Positions 39,635 to 48,646 of a DNA stretch of 64,000 nucleotides are shown here, piece by piece. Origin of the DNA: CBDBFH01 sp965204775 (lineage in GTDB: Bacteria; Pseudomonadota; Alphaproteobacteria; JAPOUT01; G958296285); contig CBDBFH010000022.1 of assembly GCA_965204775.1 (NCBI GenBank), forward strand, positions 1 to 64,000, read 5' to 3'. Made by a program: the position numbers and the translations under genes. Position 1 is the stretch's first letter; the number at the start of each line of letters is the position of its first letter. The notes under the pieces are model-generated. The model made no database searches, was not told the DNA's origin, and saw only the letters and a program-made list of their open reading frames with translations.

Positions 39635-41104
39635 CTAGGCCGACTCCGCCAGCAGCGACAATTGCCGGTGACCCAAATCCCGCCGCCGGTCCGTCAGCGG
39701 CGTCGGATAGTCGCCGGTGAAGCAGTGATCCGTAAATTGCGGGCAGTCCGCATTGCGCCGCTCATGACCCATCGCCCGGTAGAGGCCTTCCAGCGACAGA
39801 AAGGCCAGACTGGCCGCGCCCACAAACGCCTGAACCCCGGCTTCGTCAAAGCGGTTGGCGAGAAGCTCCTCCGGATCGGGCGTGTCGATCCCGTAAAAAT
39901 CGGGATGGCGAATCGGCGGACAGGCAATCCGCATATGCACCTCGCGCGCCCCGGCGTCGTAGACCATCTGAACAATCTTCTTCGCCGTCGTCCCCCGCAC
40001 AATGCTGTCGTCAATCAATACAACCCGCGAACCGCCGATCAGCGCCCGGTTCGGATTGTGCTTCAGCTTCACACCCAACTGCCGAATCTGCTGGCTGGGC
40101 TCGATAAAGGTCCGCCCCACATAATGACTGCGGGTGATCCCGAACGCGCACGGAATCCCGCTTTGCGCCGCAAAGCCCAGCGCCGCCGGAACCCCGGAGT
40201 CCGGAATCGGAATCACCATATCGGCCTGCACCGGGGCCTCGCGGGCCAGTTCCTCGCCCATCCGCTTGCGGTGCTCATAGACGCTCTTGCCCCCGGCCAG
40301 ACTGTCGGGGCGGGCGAAATACACATATTCAAAAATGCAGGGCCGCGCCGGACGCGGCAAAAACGGGCGCAGACTCTCCAGACCGCCCCCGGCCCGCGCA
40401 ATGATCAACTCGCCCGGCGCAACCTCGCGCACAAAACTCGCCCCGATGATGTCCAGCGCGCATGTCTCCGAAGCCAGTATGTGCGCCCCGTCCAGCGAAC
40501 CCAAAACCAGAGGCCTGATCCCCAAAGGATCGCGCACGCCGATCAGCATGTCGTTGGCCAGAACCACCAGCGCATACGCTCCCTCCACCTGGCGCAGCGC
40601 CTTGATCAGGCGGGCGGTCGCATCGCCGCCCCCAGCCCGCGCCGCCAGATGCAAAATCGTCTCGGTGTCGCTGGTCGATTGAAAAATGCACCCCTCCCGC
40701 ACCAACTCCTGGCGCAGGGCGACCGCATTGGTCAGATGGCCGTTATTGGCGCAGGCAATCCCGCCCCCGGCCAGGTCGGCAAAGAGCGGCTGAATGTTGC
40801 GCGCTATCGCGCCCCCGAACGTCGCATAGCGCACATGCCCGATCGCGCACGCCCCGGCCAGACGGGCGATCACCTCCTCCCGGGTGAAATGATCGCCGAC
40901 CAGGCCGGGCCGACGCTCGGAGTGAAAGCGCGTCCCGTCAAAGGCCGTGATCCCCGCCGCCTCCTGACCCCGGTGCTGAAGCGCGTGAAGCCCCAGCGCC
41001 GTCAGCGCGGCGGCGTCGTCATGACCGGCAACCCCGAAAACCCCGCATTCCTCATGCAGGCGGTCGTCGTCACAGCAGGCGGCAGGCAGGGAATGAATCT
41101 TCAT
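39635..41104 (-). CDS. purF: Amidophosphoribosyltransferase PurF
   Basis: Catalyses the first step of purine synthesis, PRPP + glutamine to phosphoribosylamine. From ATG 41104 it is 489 aa. A short propeptide (MKIHSLPAACCDDDRLHEE) precedes CGVFGVAGH, whose Cys becomes the N-terminal nucleophile. The Ntn domain continues with LGLHALQHRGQEAAGI; the phosphoribosyltransferase domain has VVLIDDSIVRGTTAKKIVQMV. Cysteines near the C-terminus fit the Fe-S-containing form. It follows cvpA by 56 bp, the classical cvpA-purF pair. Confidence 0.96.
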   Translation of the reverse strand: MKIHSLPAACCDDDRLHEECGVFGVAGHDDAAALTALGLHALQHRGQEAAGITAFDGTRFHSERRPGLVGDHFTREEVIARLAGACAIGHVRYATFGGAIARNIQPLFADLAGGGIACANNGHLTNAVALRQELVREGCIFQSTSDTETILHLAARAGGGDATARLIKALRQVEGAYALVVLANDMLIGVRDPLGIRPLVLGSLDGAHILASETCALDIIGASFVREVAPGELIIARAGGGLESLRPFLPRPARPCIFEYVYFARPDSLAGGKSVYEHRKRMGEELAREAPVQADMVIPIPDSGVPAALGFAAQSGIPCAFGITRSHYVGRTFIEPSQQIRQLGVKLKHNPNRALIGGSRVVLIDDSIVRGTTAKKIVQMVYDAGAREVHMRIACPPIRHPDFYGIDTPDPEELLANRFDEAGVQAFVGAASLAFLSLEGLYRAMGHERRNADCPQFTDHCFTGDYPTPLTDRRRDLGHRQLSLLAESA

Positions 41105-41160
41105 CGCTCTCCCTCTTTCGGCGGAGCGCGCCCAATCTATACCCCTTTCCGCCCCCCCTG

Positions 41161-41733
41161 TCATGAGACGTTTTCGCCCGCCCCCGGCTCCGGCGGCAGG
41201 AGGGGCGTGGTCTCGTCCGGCAAAAATGGCCGCACCGCCGCCAGAAGCAGGTTAACCCCCAGCTCAAGCGCCGGACGGGTGCGCGCCTCCGCCAGCCAGG
41301 GTGGAAAATTCGCCTCCGCCACCAGACGCCCATAAAGAAAATAGCAAACCACAATCACCGCCATACCCCGCACCGCGCCGAACAAAAACCCCAGCGCCCG
41401 GTCCGCAAAACTCAGCCGCAGCGACCGAATCGCACGCCACAGCGAGGCATTGATCAGACTCCCCGCCACCATCACCGCAAGGAAAATCAACAAGCCGGCC
41501 AGTCCGATCTCCAGCCAGGGCTGCAACTCATACCCCCATTGCGCCTCAACCTGACCGCCCAGCCAGGCCCCCCAGGGCGGGGCCAGATAAAAAACCGCAA
41601 GGATCGAGGCAATCCACGCCGCCAGACTCAAAACCTCGCGCATAAAACCGCGAATAAACGCAAAAACGCTCGAAAACAAAACGCCCCCGATCACAATCAG
41701 ATCGAAAACATTCAAACCCAGCTCGGCGGCCAC
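41161..41733 (-). CDS. cvpA: CvpA-family membrane protein
   Basis: A 190-aa inner-membrane protein named for colicin V production; its physiological role is linked to envelope homeostasis. Visible are FDLIVIGGVLFSSVFAFIRGFMREVLSLAAWIASILAVFYLAP, a second pair of helices (LEIGLAGLLIFLAVMVAGSLINA) and LSFADRALGFLFGAVRGMAVIVVCYFLYGRLV, the conserved LDRxLGxxFGxxRG-type motif. Located directly before purF and 17 bp after mlaF. The usual alphaproteobacterial radA gene is not between them. Confidence 0.92.
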   Translation of the reverse strand: MAAELGLNVFDLIVIGGVLFSSVFAFIRGFMREVLSLAAWIASILAVFYLAPPWGAWLGGQVEAQWGYELQPWLEIGLAGLLIFLAVMVAGSLINASLWRAIRSLRLSFADRALGFLFGAVRGMAVIVVCYFLYGRLVAEANFPPWLAEARTRPALELGVNLLLAAVRPFLPDETTPLLPPEPGAGENVS

Positions 41734-41750
41734 CGCTCCGGCCCCGCCCG

Positions 41751-42554
41751 CTATCGCCCGCGCCCGGGCGCGTCCGCCCCAAACCGAATCGGCCCCGCCG
41801 CCCGGCCATGAATGAACTGGTCAACATAGGCATTGCCGCTCCGCTCAATCTCGCCCGCCGCCCCCGACCAGATGATCCGCCCCTCGTACAGCATCCCGAT
41901 TCGCCCGGCAATCTTGCGCGCACTCGCCATGTCATGCGTGATCGAAAGCGCCGTCGCCCCCAAATCCCGAACCGTCGAAACAATCAAATCATTGATCACA
42001 TCAGCCATGATCGGATCCAGGCCCGTCGTCGGCTCGTCAAACAAAATGATCTCCGGATCAACCGCAATCGCGCGCGCCAGACCCACGCGCTTCTTCATCC
42101 CCCCGGATAACTCCGCAGGCCGCAACTCCCCGGTGCGCGAATCCAGACCAACCTGCGCCAATTTGTCCATCGCAATCTCGCGCGCCGCCGCCGCCTTCAT
42201 CCCCCGCCCGTGAATCAGGCCAAACGCAACATTCTCCCAGACGCAAAGACTGTCAAACAGCGCCGCATTCTGAAACAACATCCCGATCCGCCGCCGCGCC
42301 GCCCCCGCCGCCCCGCGCCGCGCGCCGCGCCCGGCAATCTGCCGCCCGTCAACGAAAATCCCGCCCCCGTCCAGCCGCAGCAGGCCCAGAAGACATTTCA
42401 GCGCAACCGATTTGCCCGACCCCGATCCCCCGATCACCACAAAAGACTCGCCCGCGCCAACCGACAGATCAAACCTGGTCAAAACCCGGTTGCCGCCAAA
42501 ATGCTTGCGAACATCGCGGAACTCAATCTTGGCGCTGCCCGCCGCGCCGCTCAT
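41751..42554 (-). CDS. mlaF: ABC transporter ATPase, MlaF-like
   Basis: Cytoplasmic ATPase of the Mla phospholipid-transport ABC system. The 267-aa protein has Walker A GGSGSGKSVALK, Q-loop LFQNAALFDSLCVWENVAF, signature LSGGMKKRVGLARA, Walker B EIILFDEPTTGLDP and ITHDM. The NAALFDSLxVxEN segment is typical of MlaF. Overlaps mlaE by four bases. The MlaD and MlaB/C partners are not in this cluster. Confidence 0.92.
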   Translation of the reverse strand: MSGAAGSAKIEFRDVRKHFGGNRVLTRFDLSVGAGESFVVIGGSGSGKSVALKCLLGLLRLDGGGIFVDGRQIAGRGARRGAAGAARRRIGMLFQNAALFDSLCVWENVAFGLIHGRGMKAAAAREIAMDKLAQVGLDSRTGELRPAELSGGMKKRVGLARAIAVDPEIILFDEPTTGLDPIMADVINDLIVSTVRDLGATALSITHDMASARKIAGRIGMLYEGRIIWSGAAGEIERSGNAYVDQFIHGRAAGPIRFGADAPGRGR

Positions 42555-43324
42555 GAGGTGAAAAACACCGACGTCATCAGATAATTCGAGGCCAGAATCA
42601 AAATCGAGGACGTCACCACCGCCGTCGTCGCCGCCCGCCCCACGCCTTGCGCGCCCCCGGCGCTGTGAAAGCCCTGATAGCAGCCGATGAGCGCAATGAT
42701 GAAGCCAAACACCGCCGCCTTGATCATCCCCGACGTAACCGCCTCCAAAGTGATGAAGTCGGCGGTCGCCTGGATATAAACCCCGGGCGAAAAGCCCAGC
42801 GCCTGCGTCCCCACCACAAAGCCCCCCATGATGCCGATAATGTCGGCTATCAGAACCAGCAGCGGCAGGGTTACAACCGCCGCCGCCAGGCGCGGAACCA
42901 CCAGATATTTATGCGGATTGGTCGACAATGTGACCAGCGCATCAATCTGTTCGGTCACCCGCATCGAGCCCAGCTCGGCGGCAATCGCCGCGCTGATCCG
43001 CCCCGCCACCATCAGCCCGGTCAGCACCGGACCCAGCTCCCGCGTTATCCCCAGCGCGACAATCGTGGCGATGATCGTCTCGGAATTGAAATTGTTGCCG
43101 CCGTAATAAATCTGAAGGGCAAAAACCGCCCCCGTAAAAAAAGACGTCAACGCCACCACCGGCAGCGAATTATAGCCGATCCGAACCGCCTGCCCCGCAA
43201 ACAGCCGGATGAAAAACGGCGGGCGCAACAGATGACTGACCGCAATCGCAGCGAAAACCGAAAAACGCCCGCCCTGCCCGCACAGGCGCAGCACCGCCCG
43301 CCCAACTGACGCCAGCGCGCTCAT
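42551..43324 (-). CDS. mlaE: ABC transporter permease, MlaE family
   Basis: Inner-membrane permease of the Mla lipid-transport system, 257 aa. The family blocks are clear: NSLPVVALTSFFTGAVFALQIYYGG, ITRELGPVLTGLMVAGRISAAIAAELGSMRVTEQIDAL, PRLAAAVVTLPLLVLIADIIGIMGG and AVFGFIIALIGCYQGFHSAGGAQGVGRAATTAVV. About five to six membrane helices. Overlaps alr upstream and mlaF downstream by four bases each. Confidence 0.93.
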   Translation of the reverse strand: MSALASVGRAVLRLCGQGGRFSVFAAIAVSHLLRPPFFIRLFAGQAVRIGYNSLPVVALTSFFTGAVFALQIYYGGNNFNSETIIATIVALGITRELGPVLTGLMVAGRISAAIAAELGSMRVTEQIDALVTLSTNPHKYLVVPRLAAAVVTLPLLVLIADIIGIMGGFVVGTQALGFSPGVYIQATADFITLEAVTSGMIKAAVFGFIIALIGCYQGFHSAGGAQGVGRAATTAVVTSSILILASNYLMTSVFFTS

Positions 43325-44478
43325 GCCGCCTGCGGCTCCCGTCCGGCGCGCAGCTCCTTGCGCGCGCAGCGCCCCAGCCCAATCGCAATCTCATGCGGAA
43401 TCGTCCCCGCCGCCCGCGCCCAGTCGTCGAGCGTGATATGGCGGCCCAGCAACTCAACCGGCGCATCGGGCCGCGCAACATCGCCGGGCAGCGCGCTCAC
43501 ATCCAGCATCAGCATATCCATCGAGACCCGTCCGATAATCGCCGCCCGCAAGCCGCCAATCGCCGCCGCCCCGCCGCCCGGCTGCGCGCCCCATAACGCG
43601 CGCGGAACCCCGTCGGCATAGCCCGCCGGGACAATCGCAATCTTCATCGCCGCCGGCGCCGTGAACGCACCCCCATAGCCGACTTTCTCCCCCGCCGCCA
43701 CCCGCCTGATCTGAGCGATAAAACTCGTCAGCGAAACCACCGGCGCAAAATCCGCCCCGCCCGGAGAGGGATTGCCCCCATAAAGGCCAATCCCGGGCCG
43801 GGTCAGATCAAAGCGAAACGCCTCCCCCAGTCCCAGCCCCGCCGTGTTGGACAGACTCGCCCGCGCCCGCCCCGCCAGCGGCTTCAGCAGCGCCAGAGAC
43901 GCGCGAAACCTCTCCAGCTGCAGCGCATTCATCGGATCATCGGGCGCATCGGCGCAGGCCAGATGACTCATGATCAACTCAACCTGGATCCCGTCCAGGC
44001 GCGGCGGCTCTTCGGCAATGCGCCGCAGCGCCGCCGGCGAAAGACCCAGCCGGTTGATCCCGGTCTCCACATGCAGCGCAGCGGGCAGGGAGCGCCCGGC
44101 GCGCCGCGCCTCGGCCTGCCAGGCTTCAAGCTGATCCAGGCTGCACAGGCAGGGGCGCAGATCATGCGCCCGGCAGGCCTCGGCGCTCCCCGGCAGCAGG
44201 CCGTTCAAAACGTAAATCCGCGCCTGCGGCGCCAGAACCCCAAGCCGCGCACCGCCTTCGGCATGAGCCGTGAAAAACGTCCGGCACCCGGCCCCGGACA
44301 AAGCGCGCGCGGCAGTTTCGATCCCCAGACCATAGGCATCGGCCTTGACCACCGCCCCCGCCTCCGCATCCCCGGAAAGACGCTGCGCCCGCCGGTAATT
44401 CTCCACCAGCGCCGCGCGGTCTATCGTCAAAACCGGCGCAGCCGAAAGACGCGGCGCGCGCTGCGCAGTTCCAGTCAT
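43321..44478 (-). CDS. alr: Alanine racemase
   Basis: PLP enzyme that makes D-alanine for peptidoglycan. From ATG 44478 (MTGTAQRAPRL) it is 385 aa; a GTG at 44493 would add five residues. The PLP lysine lies in AVVKADAYGLGIE. HVETGINRLGL and RFDLTRPGIGLYGGNPS are conserved barrel blocks, and GYGGAFTAP carries the second catalytic Tyr of the C-terminal domain (YADGVPRAL and IIGRVSMDMLMLDV follow). Downstream of dnaB by 24 bp, as in many alphaproteobacteria. Confidence 0.94.
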   Translation of the reverse strand: MTGTAQRAPRLSAAPVLTIDRAALVENYRRAQRLSGDAEAGAVVKADAYGLGIETAARALSGAGCRTFFTAHAEGGARLGVLAPQARIYVLNGLLPGSAEACRAHDLRPCLCSLDQLEAWQAEARRAGRSLPAALHVETGINRLGLSPAALRRIAEEPPRLDGIQVELIMSHLACADAPDDPMNALQLERFRASLALLKPLAGRARASLSNTAGLGLGEAFRFDLTRPGIGLYGGNPSPGGADFAPVVSLTSFIAQIRRVAAGEKVGYGGAFTAPAAMKIAIVPAGYADGVPRALWGAQPGGGAAAIGGLRAAIIGRVSMDMLMLDVSALPGDVARPDAPVELLGRHITLDDWARAAGTIPHEIAIGLGRCARKELRAGREPQAA

Positions 44479-44502
44479 CGCGCCGGTTCGCACCTCCCCG
44501 GC

Positions 44503-46026
44503 CTAGTAAAAACTTTGCGGAGTCCTGTCGTCGCTCGCCAGGTCCCGGAACCGCGTGTAGCGGGAATCAAAATGCAGCGAAACCTCCCCCGTCGGGCCAT
44601 GACGCTGCTTGCCGATAATAATCTTCGCCAGACCCTCGCAGCTTTCCATCGCCTCCTTCCAGCGCGAAAACTCCTCCGCATCCTCGCGGGGCTTCGCGTT
44701 TTGCAGGTAATACTCCTCGCGATAGATGAACAAAACCACATCCGCATCCTGCTCAATCGCCCCCGACTCGCGCAAATCCGCCAAATGCGGCCGCTTGTCG
44801 TCGCGCGCCTCCACCGCCCGCGACAATTGCGAAAGCGCAATCACCGGAATGTTCAACTCCTTGGCCAGCGCCTTCAGACCCTGCGTCACCTCGCTGACCT
44901 CCTGAACCCGCCGGTCGCCGCCCCGCGAACCCCCGGAGGTCACCAATTGCAGATAATCCACAATCATCAGGTCCAAACCCTGCCGCCGCTTGAGACGCCG
45001 CGCCCGCGCGCACAACGTCGCCAGAGGAATCGCCCCCGTCTGGTCAATATAAAGCGGAATGTCGTTGATCTCCTGACAGGCGCGGACGATATTCTGAAAC
45101 TCCTCCTCCGACGTCTGACCTTGCCGCATGTGATGCGCCGGAACCTCGGCCCGGTCGGCCAGCAGACGCATCGCCAGCTGGGCGCGGGACATCTCCAGCG
45201 AGAAAAAGCCCACAATCGCACCCGAAACGGTCTGAACCGATCCGTCCTTGTCCTTCTGTCCGCGCCAATTGCGCGCCGCGTTAAACGCAATATTGCCCGC
45301 CAGACCCGTCTTGCCCATCGACGGACGCCCGGCAATGACGATCAGGTCGGACGGCTGCAGACCGCCCAGCTTCTCGTCCAGATCATGCAGATAGGTCGGA
45401 AGGCCCGAAACCCGCCCCTTCGCGGCGTGCGCCTGCGAGGCAATCTCCAGCGCCTCCTCCAGACTGCCGCCAAACTCCTGAAAGCCTCCCTCATAGCGCC
45501 CCTTCTCGGCAATCCGGTAGAGCGCCTCCTCGGCGGCCTCAATCTGGCGCGGCGGCGGATCTTCCAGCCGGACCGACGCCGCCCGCTCATAAATATCCTG
45601 TCCGGCCCGAAGCAACTCACGGCGCTGGGCAAGACTGTGAATCGTCCGCCCATAGGCCTCGGCATTGATCAAAGTCGCCGCGCTGCCCGCCAGCCGGACC
45701 AGATAATCCGCGCCCCCTTTGCGCGACATCCCCTCGTGACCCTCAAAATAGGGCCGCAACGTCACCGGCGAAGCCGGATGGCCCTCGCCGATCAGCGAAC
45801 AGAGATGCTTGTAAATCTCCCCGTGAACCGGATCGTAAAAATGCCACGGCTCCAGAAAATCATTGAGCCGGTCGTAAAGCTCGTTGTTGATCAAAAGCGC
45901 GCCCAGAACGGACTGCTCGGCCTCAAAATTATGCGGCGCGCCCGCTCCCGCCGCAACCGCCGCGCCGCCGGACGCCTCCTTCTGCGCCCCGCCGCCGATA
46001 ACCTTGAAATCTGATGATTGCGACAT
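44503..46026 (-). CDS. dnaB: Replicative DNA helicase DnaB
   Basis: Hexameric helicase that unwinds DNA at the replication fork. From ATG 46026 (MSQSSDFKVIGGG) it is 507 aa; the frame is open further upstream without homology. The N-terminal domain starts PHNFEAEQSVLGALLINNELYDRLNDFLEPWHF. The RecA-like domain has Walker A IAGRPSMGKTGLA, IVGFFSLEMSRAQLAMR, Walker B LDLMIVDYLQLV and the arginine-finger region near the C-terminus. Lies between rplI and alr. No intein. Confidence 0.96.
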   Translation of the reverse strand: MSQSSDFKVIGGGAQKEASGGAAVAAGAGAPHNFEAEQSVLGALLINNELYDRLNDFLEPWHFYDPVHGEIYKHLCSLIGEGHPASPVTLRPYFEGHEGMSRKGGADYLVRLAGSAATLINAEAYGRTIHSLAQRRELLRAGQDIYERAASVRLEDPPPRQIEAAEEALYRIAEKGRYEGGFQEFGGSLEEALEIASQAHAAKGRVSGLPTYLHDLDEKLGGLQPSDLIVIAGRPSMGKTGLAGNIAFNAARNWRGQKDKDGSVQTVSGAIVGFFSLEMSRAQLAMRLLADRAEVPAHHMRQGQTSEEEFQNIVRACQEINDIPLYIDQTGAIPLATLCARARRLKRRQGLDLMIVDYLQLVTSGGSRGGDRRVQEVSEVTQGLKALAKELNIPVIALSQLSRAVEARDDKRPHLADLRESGAIEQDADVVLFIYREEYYLQNAKPREDAEEFSRWKEAMESCEGLAKIIIGKQRHGPTGEVSLHFDSRYTRFRDLASDDRTPQSFY

Positions 46027-46139
46027 CGCCAGGCCCCGCTCTCCCCCCGCCGGACAGAACTGCCCCGCCTGCGGCGGGAGGCGCATTATGCGTCATGCGC
46101 GCCCCGCGCGCCAGAGGGCCGAACCCCCCGGCCCCGAAT

Positions 46140-46757
46140 TTATCCCTGCGCTTCCTCAGCCCCCGCCGCCGCCGGGGCCGACTCCGGCTCCGCCTCCGCC
46201 GCGCCCTCCTGCTCCGCCTCCTCGGCGAAGCGCCGGGCGGCCTCCTCCTCCAGCATCTCCTGCGCCATCTCTTCAATCCCGGCGCCCGCCTCGGCCTCCT
46301 CGCCCGCCTCCTCCTGCGAGCGGGCGACGCTCAAATTGATCGAAACGCTCACCTCCGGATGCAGCCGAATCTCCGCCCGATGAACCCCCAGCGTCTTGAT
46401 CGGCTTCTCCAAAACAACCTGCCGCGGCCCCATCTCAATCCCGCTCTCCGCCAGAAGCGCAGAAATGTCCCGCCCGCGAACCGAGCCATATAACTGCCCC
46501 GCCTCGCTCGCCTGCCGGATGATCGTAAAACGCCGCCCCTCCAGCGCCGCGGCCTGCGCCTGCGCCGCCTCGCGCGCCGTGCGCATCCGCTCCTCCAAAT
46601 GCGCCCGCTCGCCCTCAAAACGCTCCAGATTGGCCTTCGTCGCCCGCAAGGCCTTGCCCGACGGCAGCAGATAATTCCGCGCATAGCCGTTCTTGACCCG
46701 AACCCGGTCCCCCAGGCTGCCCAGCGCCCCGACCCGCTCCAGCAAAATCACCTCCAT
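46140..46757 (-). CDS. rplI: Ribosomal protein bL9 with an acidic C-terminal tail
   Basis: 50S subunit protein, 205 aa against the usual ~150. The N-terminal 23S-binding domain is standard (MEVILLERVGALGSLGDRVRVKNGYARNYLLPSGKALRAT), as are the long connecting helix and the C-terminal domain (LYGSVRGRDISALLAESGIEMGPRQVVLEKPIKTLGVHRAEIRLHPEVSVSINLSVARS). After about residue 155 comes an extra ~50-residue Glu/Ala-rich tail. Third gene of rpsF-rpsR-rplI. Confidence 0.95.
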   Translation of the reverse strand: MEVILLERVGALGSLGDRVRVKNGYARNYLLPSGKALRATKANLERFEGERAHLEERMRTAREAAQAQAAALEGRRFTIIRQASEAGQLYGSVRGRDISALLAESGIEMGPRQVVLEKPIKTLGVHRAEIRLHPEVSVSINLSVARSQEEAGEEAEAGAGIEEMAQEMLEEEAARRFAEEAEQEGAAEAEPESAPAAAGAEEAQG

Positions 46758-46766
46758 CGCCGGGCC

Positions 46767-47048
46767 CTAGCGCACCACATAGGGCAAAAGCGCCAGATAG
46801 CGCGCGCGCTTGATCGCCTGCGCCAGCAGACGCTGCTTCTTCAGCGAAACCACCGTGATCCGGCTCGGCACAATCTTGCCCTGCTCGGAAATATAACGCT
46901 GGAGAAGCTTGACATCCTTATAGTCAATCTTCGGCGCGCTCGGCCCCGTGAACGGGCACGTCTTGCGCCGCCGCGCAAAAGGCCGCCGCGTCGGCAATTG
47001 CGCCAGATTGATCTGACGGCCCGATGAGCCGCTCCGCTTCTTGCCCAT
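46767..47048 (-). CDS. rpsR: Ribosomal protein bS18
   Basis: 30S subunit protein of 93 aa that pairs with bS6. The core is PFARRRKTCPFTGPSAPKIDYKDVKLLQRYISEQGKIVPSRITVVSLKKQRLLAQAIKRARYLALLPYV, with the conserved KxCPF and RITG-like (RITV) blocks. The N-terminus is longer than in E. coli, with a basic stretch that is common in alphaproteobacteria. Three bases after rpsF and nine before rplI. Confidence 0.96.
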   Translation of the reverse strand: MGKKRSGSSGRQINLAQLPTRRPFARRRKTCPFTGPSAPKIDYKDVKLLQRYISEQGKIVPSRITVVSLKKQRLLAQAIKRARYLALLPYVVR

Positions 47049-47051
47049 GAC

Positions 47052-47540
47052 TCAGCCCCCCTTTGCTTCCTCGGCCTTGTCCGCTTCCGGCTCTTTGGGG
47101 GCCGGTTCTTCGGGAGCCGTCTCCCCGGCCTTCTCCTTGCCCTCCGCCGCCTCCGGCTTCGCCTCGCGCTTCTCTTTGTCCTCCGGCCCCGACGGGGCGG
47201 ACTCCGGCGATTCGGCAGGCGCTTTGGGCATCAAAGGTGAGGGATCGGGATTATGCGCCTCAACCCGGATCGTCAAAAAACGCACAATGTCGTCATTCAG
47301 GGTCATCTGCCGCTCCATCTCGGCGATCGCCTCAGGCGGCGCAGCTATGTTGAGCAGCGCATAATGCGCCCGGCGATTCTTCTTGATCCGGTAGGCCAGA
47401 GGCCGCAGACCCCAATATTCGCTCTTGGAAACCTCGCCCCCCTGACCCGTGATCAGAGTGGTGAAGGTGGCGATCAACCCCTCGACCTTTTGAGCCGAGA
47501 TGTCTTGCCGGGCTATGAAAACATGCTCGTAGAGAGACAT
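47052..47540 (-). CDS. rpsF: Ribosomal protein bS6 with a long charged C-terminal tail
   Basis: 30S subunit protein. Residues 1-100 are a normal bS6 (MSLYEHVFIARQDISAQKVEGLIATFTTLITGQGG, then YWGLRPLAYRIKKNRRAHYALLNIAAPPEAIAEMERQMTLNDDIVRFLTIRVE). The tail, from about residue 100 to 162, is rich in Glu, Lys, Pro and Ala. First gene of rpsF-rpsR-rplI-dnaB-alr. bS6 is trimmed or glutamylated at its C-terminus in some bacteria; nothing here shows that directly. Confidence 0.95.
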   Translation of the reverse strand: MSLYEHVFIARQDISAQKVEGLIATFTTLITGQGGEVSKSEYWGLRPLAYRIKKNRRAHYALLNIAAPPEAIAEMERQMTLNDDIVRFLTIRVEAHNPDPSPLMPKAPAESPESAPSGPEDKEKREAKPEAAEGKEKAGETAPEEPAPKEPEADKAEEAKGG

Positions 47541-47684
47541 TCGCGTAAAATCCTGCCGGGTCCTCCGGCTCTCGCCGCCTTGACAAAATTGACAAACAGG
47601 TCCGGCGGGGGACTATACAAAACCGGCGCGTGGAGGCAAGCTCCCGTCTTGCCCGCGCCGCAGGGCCGGAGGAGGGGCAGCGTC

Positions 47685-48638
47685 TTGGCGCGCGCATTTG
47701 TATTTCCGGGACAGGGAAGCCAGGCGGTCGGCATGGGGGTAGCCCTCGCCGAGGCCTTCCCGGCGGCCCGCGAGGTCTTCGAGGAGGTCGACGAGGCCGC
47801 CAAAGCCTCTCTCTTTCGCCTGTGCCGCGAAGGGCCGGAAGAAGAACTGCGCCGCACCATCAATGCCCAGCCCGCCCTGATGGCCGTGAGCATGGCCGTG
47901 ATCCGGGTCTTGCAGCGCGAAGGCGGCTGGAACCTCGCCGCCAAAGCCCGCTTCGCCGCCGGACATTCGCTGGGCGAATATTCGGCGCTGGCCGCCGCCG
48001 GAGCCCTCGCGCTGGCCGACGCCGCCCGCCTCCTGCGCCGCCGCGGACAGGTCATGCAGGAGGCCGTCCCGGAAGGGAAGGGCGCAATGGCCGCTCTCCT
48101 GGGAATCGACTGCCCCGCCGCCGAGGAAGTCGCCCGGATCGCACAAAAAGAAACCGGGAAGGGCGTGTGCGAGGTCGCCAATGACAACGCCCCCGGACAG
48201 GTCGTCATCAGCGGGACGGCGCAAACCGTCGAGGCGGCGGGCCGAATCGCCCGCGACAAGGGCGCGCGCCGGGCGATCCCCCTGCCGGTCAGCGCTCCCT
48301 TTCACTGCCGCCTGATGGCCCCCGCCGCCGAAGCCATGTCCGAAGCCCTCGCCCAAACCCCCATCCACCGCCCCGAACTGCCGGTGGTCGCCAATATCTC
48401 GGCGCGCCCGGTCGAGGAGCCGGAGGCCATCCGCGAGAGTTTGATCCGGCAAATCGCCGGACGGGTGCGCTGGCGCGAAAGCGTCGCCTTCATGGCGCAA
48501 GCGGGCGTGACCCATCTGGTCGAGGCCGGGGCCGGGCAGGTCCTCACCGCCATGACCCGGCGAATCGACAAAAATCTCACCGCCCGCCCCCTCAACAGCC
48601 CCGCCGATATCGAAACCTTTCTCAAAGAGGAGGCCTGA
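47685..48638 (+). CDS. fabD: Malonyl-CoA:ACP transacylase
   Basis: Loads malonyl groups onto ACP for fatty-acid synthesis. From TTG 47685 (MARAFVFPGQGSQAVGMG) it is 317 aa; GGAGGAGGGG lies upstream, and the longer open frame from 47253 runs through rpsF. The catalytic Ser is in FAAGHSLGEYSALAA, the active-site His in VSAPFHCRLM, and VANISARPV is a conserved late block. Divergent from rpsF across a 144-bp spacer that must contain both promoters. First gene of fabD-fabG-acpP-fabF. Confidence 0.94.
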   Translation: MARAFVFPGQGSQAVGMGVALAEAFPAAREVFEEVDEAAKASLFRLCREGPEEELRRTINAQPALMAVSMAVIRVLQREGGWNLAAKARFAAGHSLGEYSALAAAGALALADAARLLRRRGQVMQEAVPEGKGAMAALLGIDCPAAEEVARIAQKETGKGVCEVANDNAPGQVVISGTAQTVEAAGRIARDKGARRAIPLPVSAPFHCRLMAPAAEAMSEALAQTPIHRPELPVVANISARPVEEPEAIRESLIRQIAGRVRWRESVAFMAQAGVTHLVEAGAGQVLTAMTRRIDKNLTARPLNSPADIETFLKEEA

Positions 48639-48646
48639 CCCGCCCC

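Noticed and set aside
43963..46014. 683-codon plus-strand open frame
   Set aside because: Antisense to dnaB and alr; Arg/Pro/Gln-rich with no recognisable domain.
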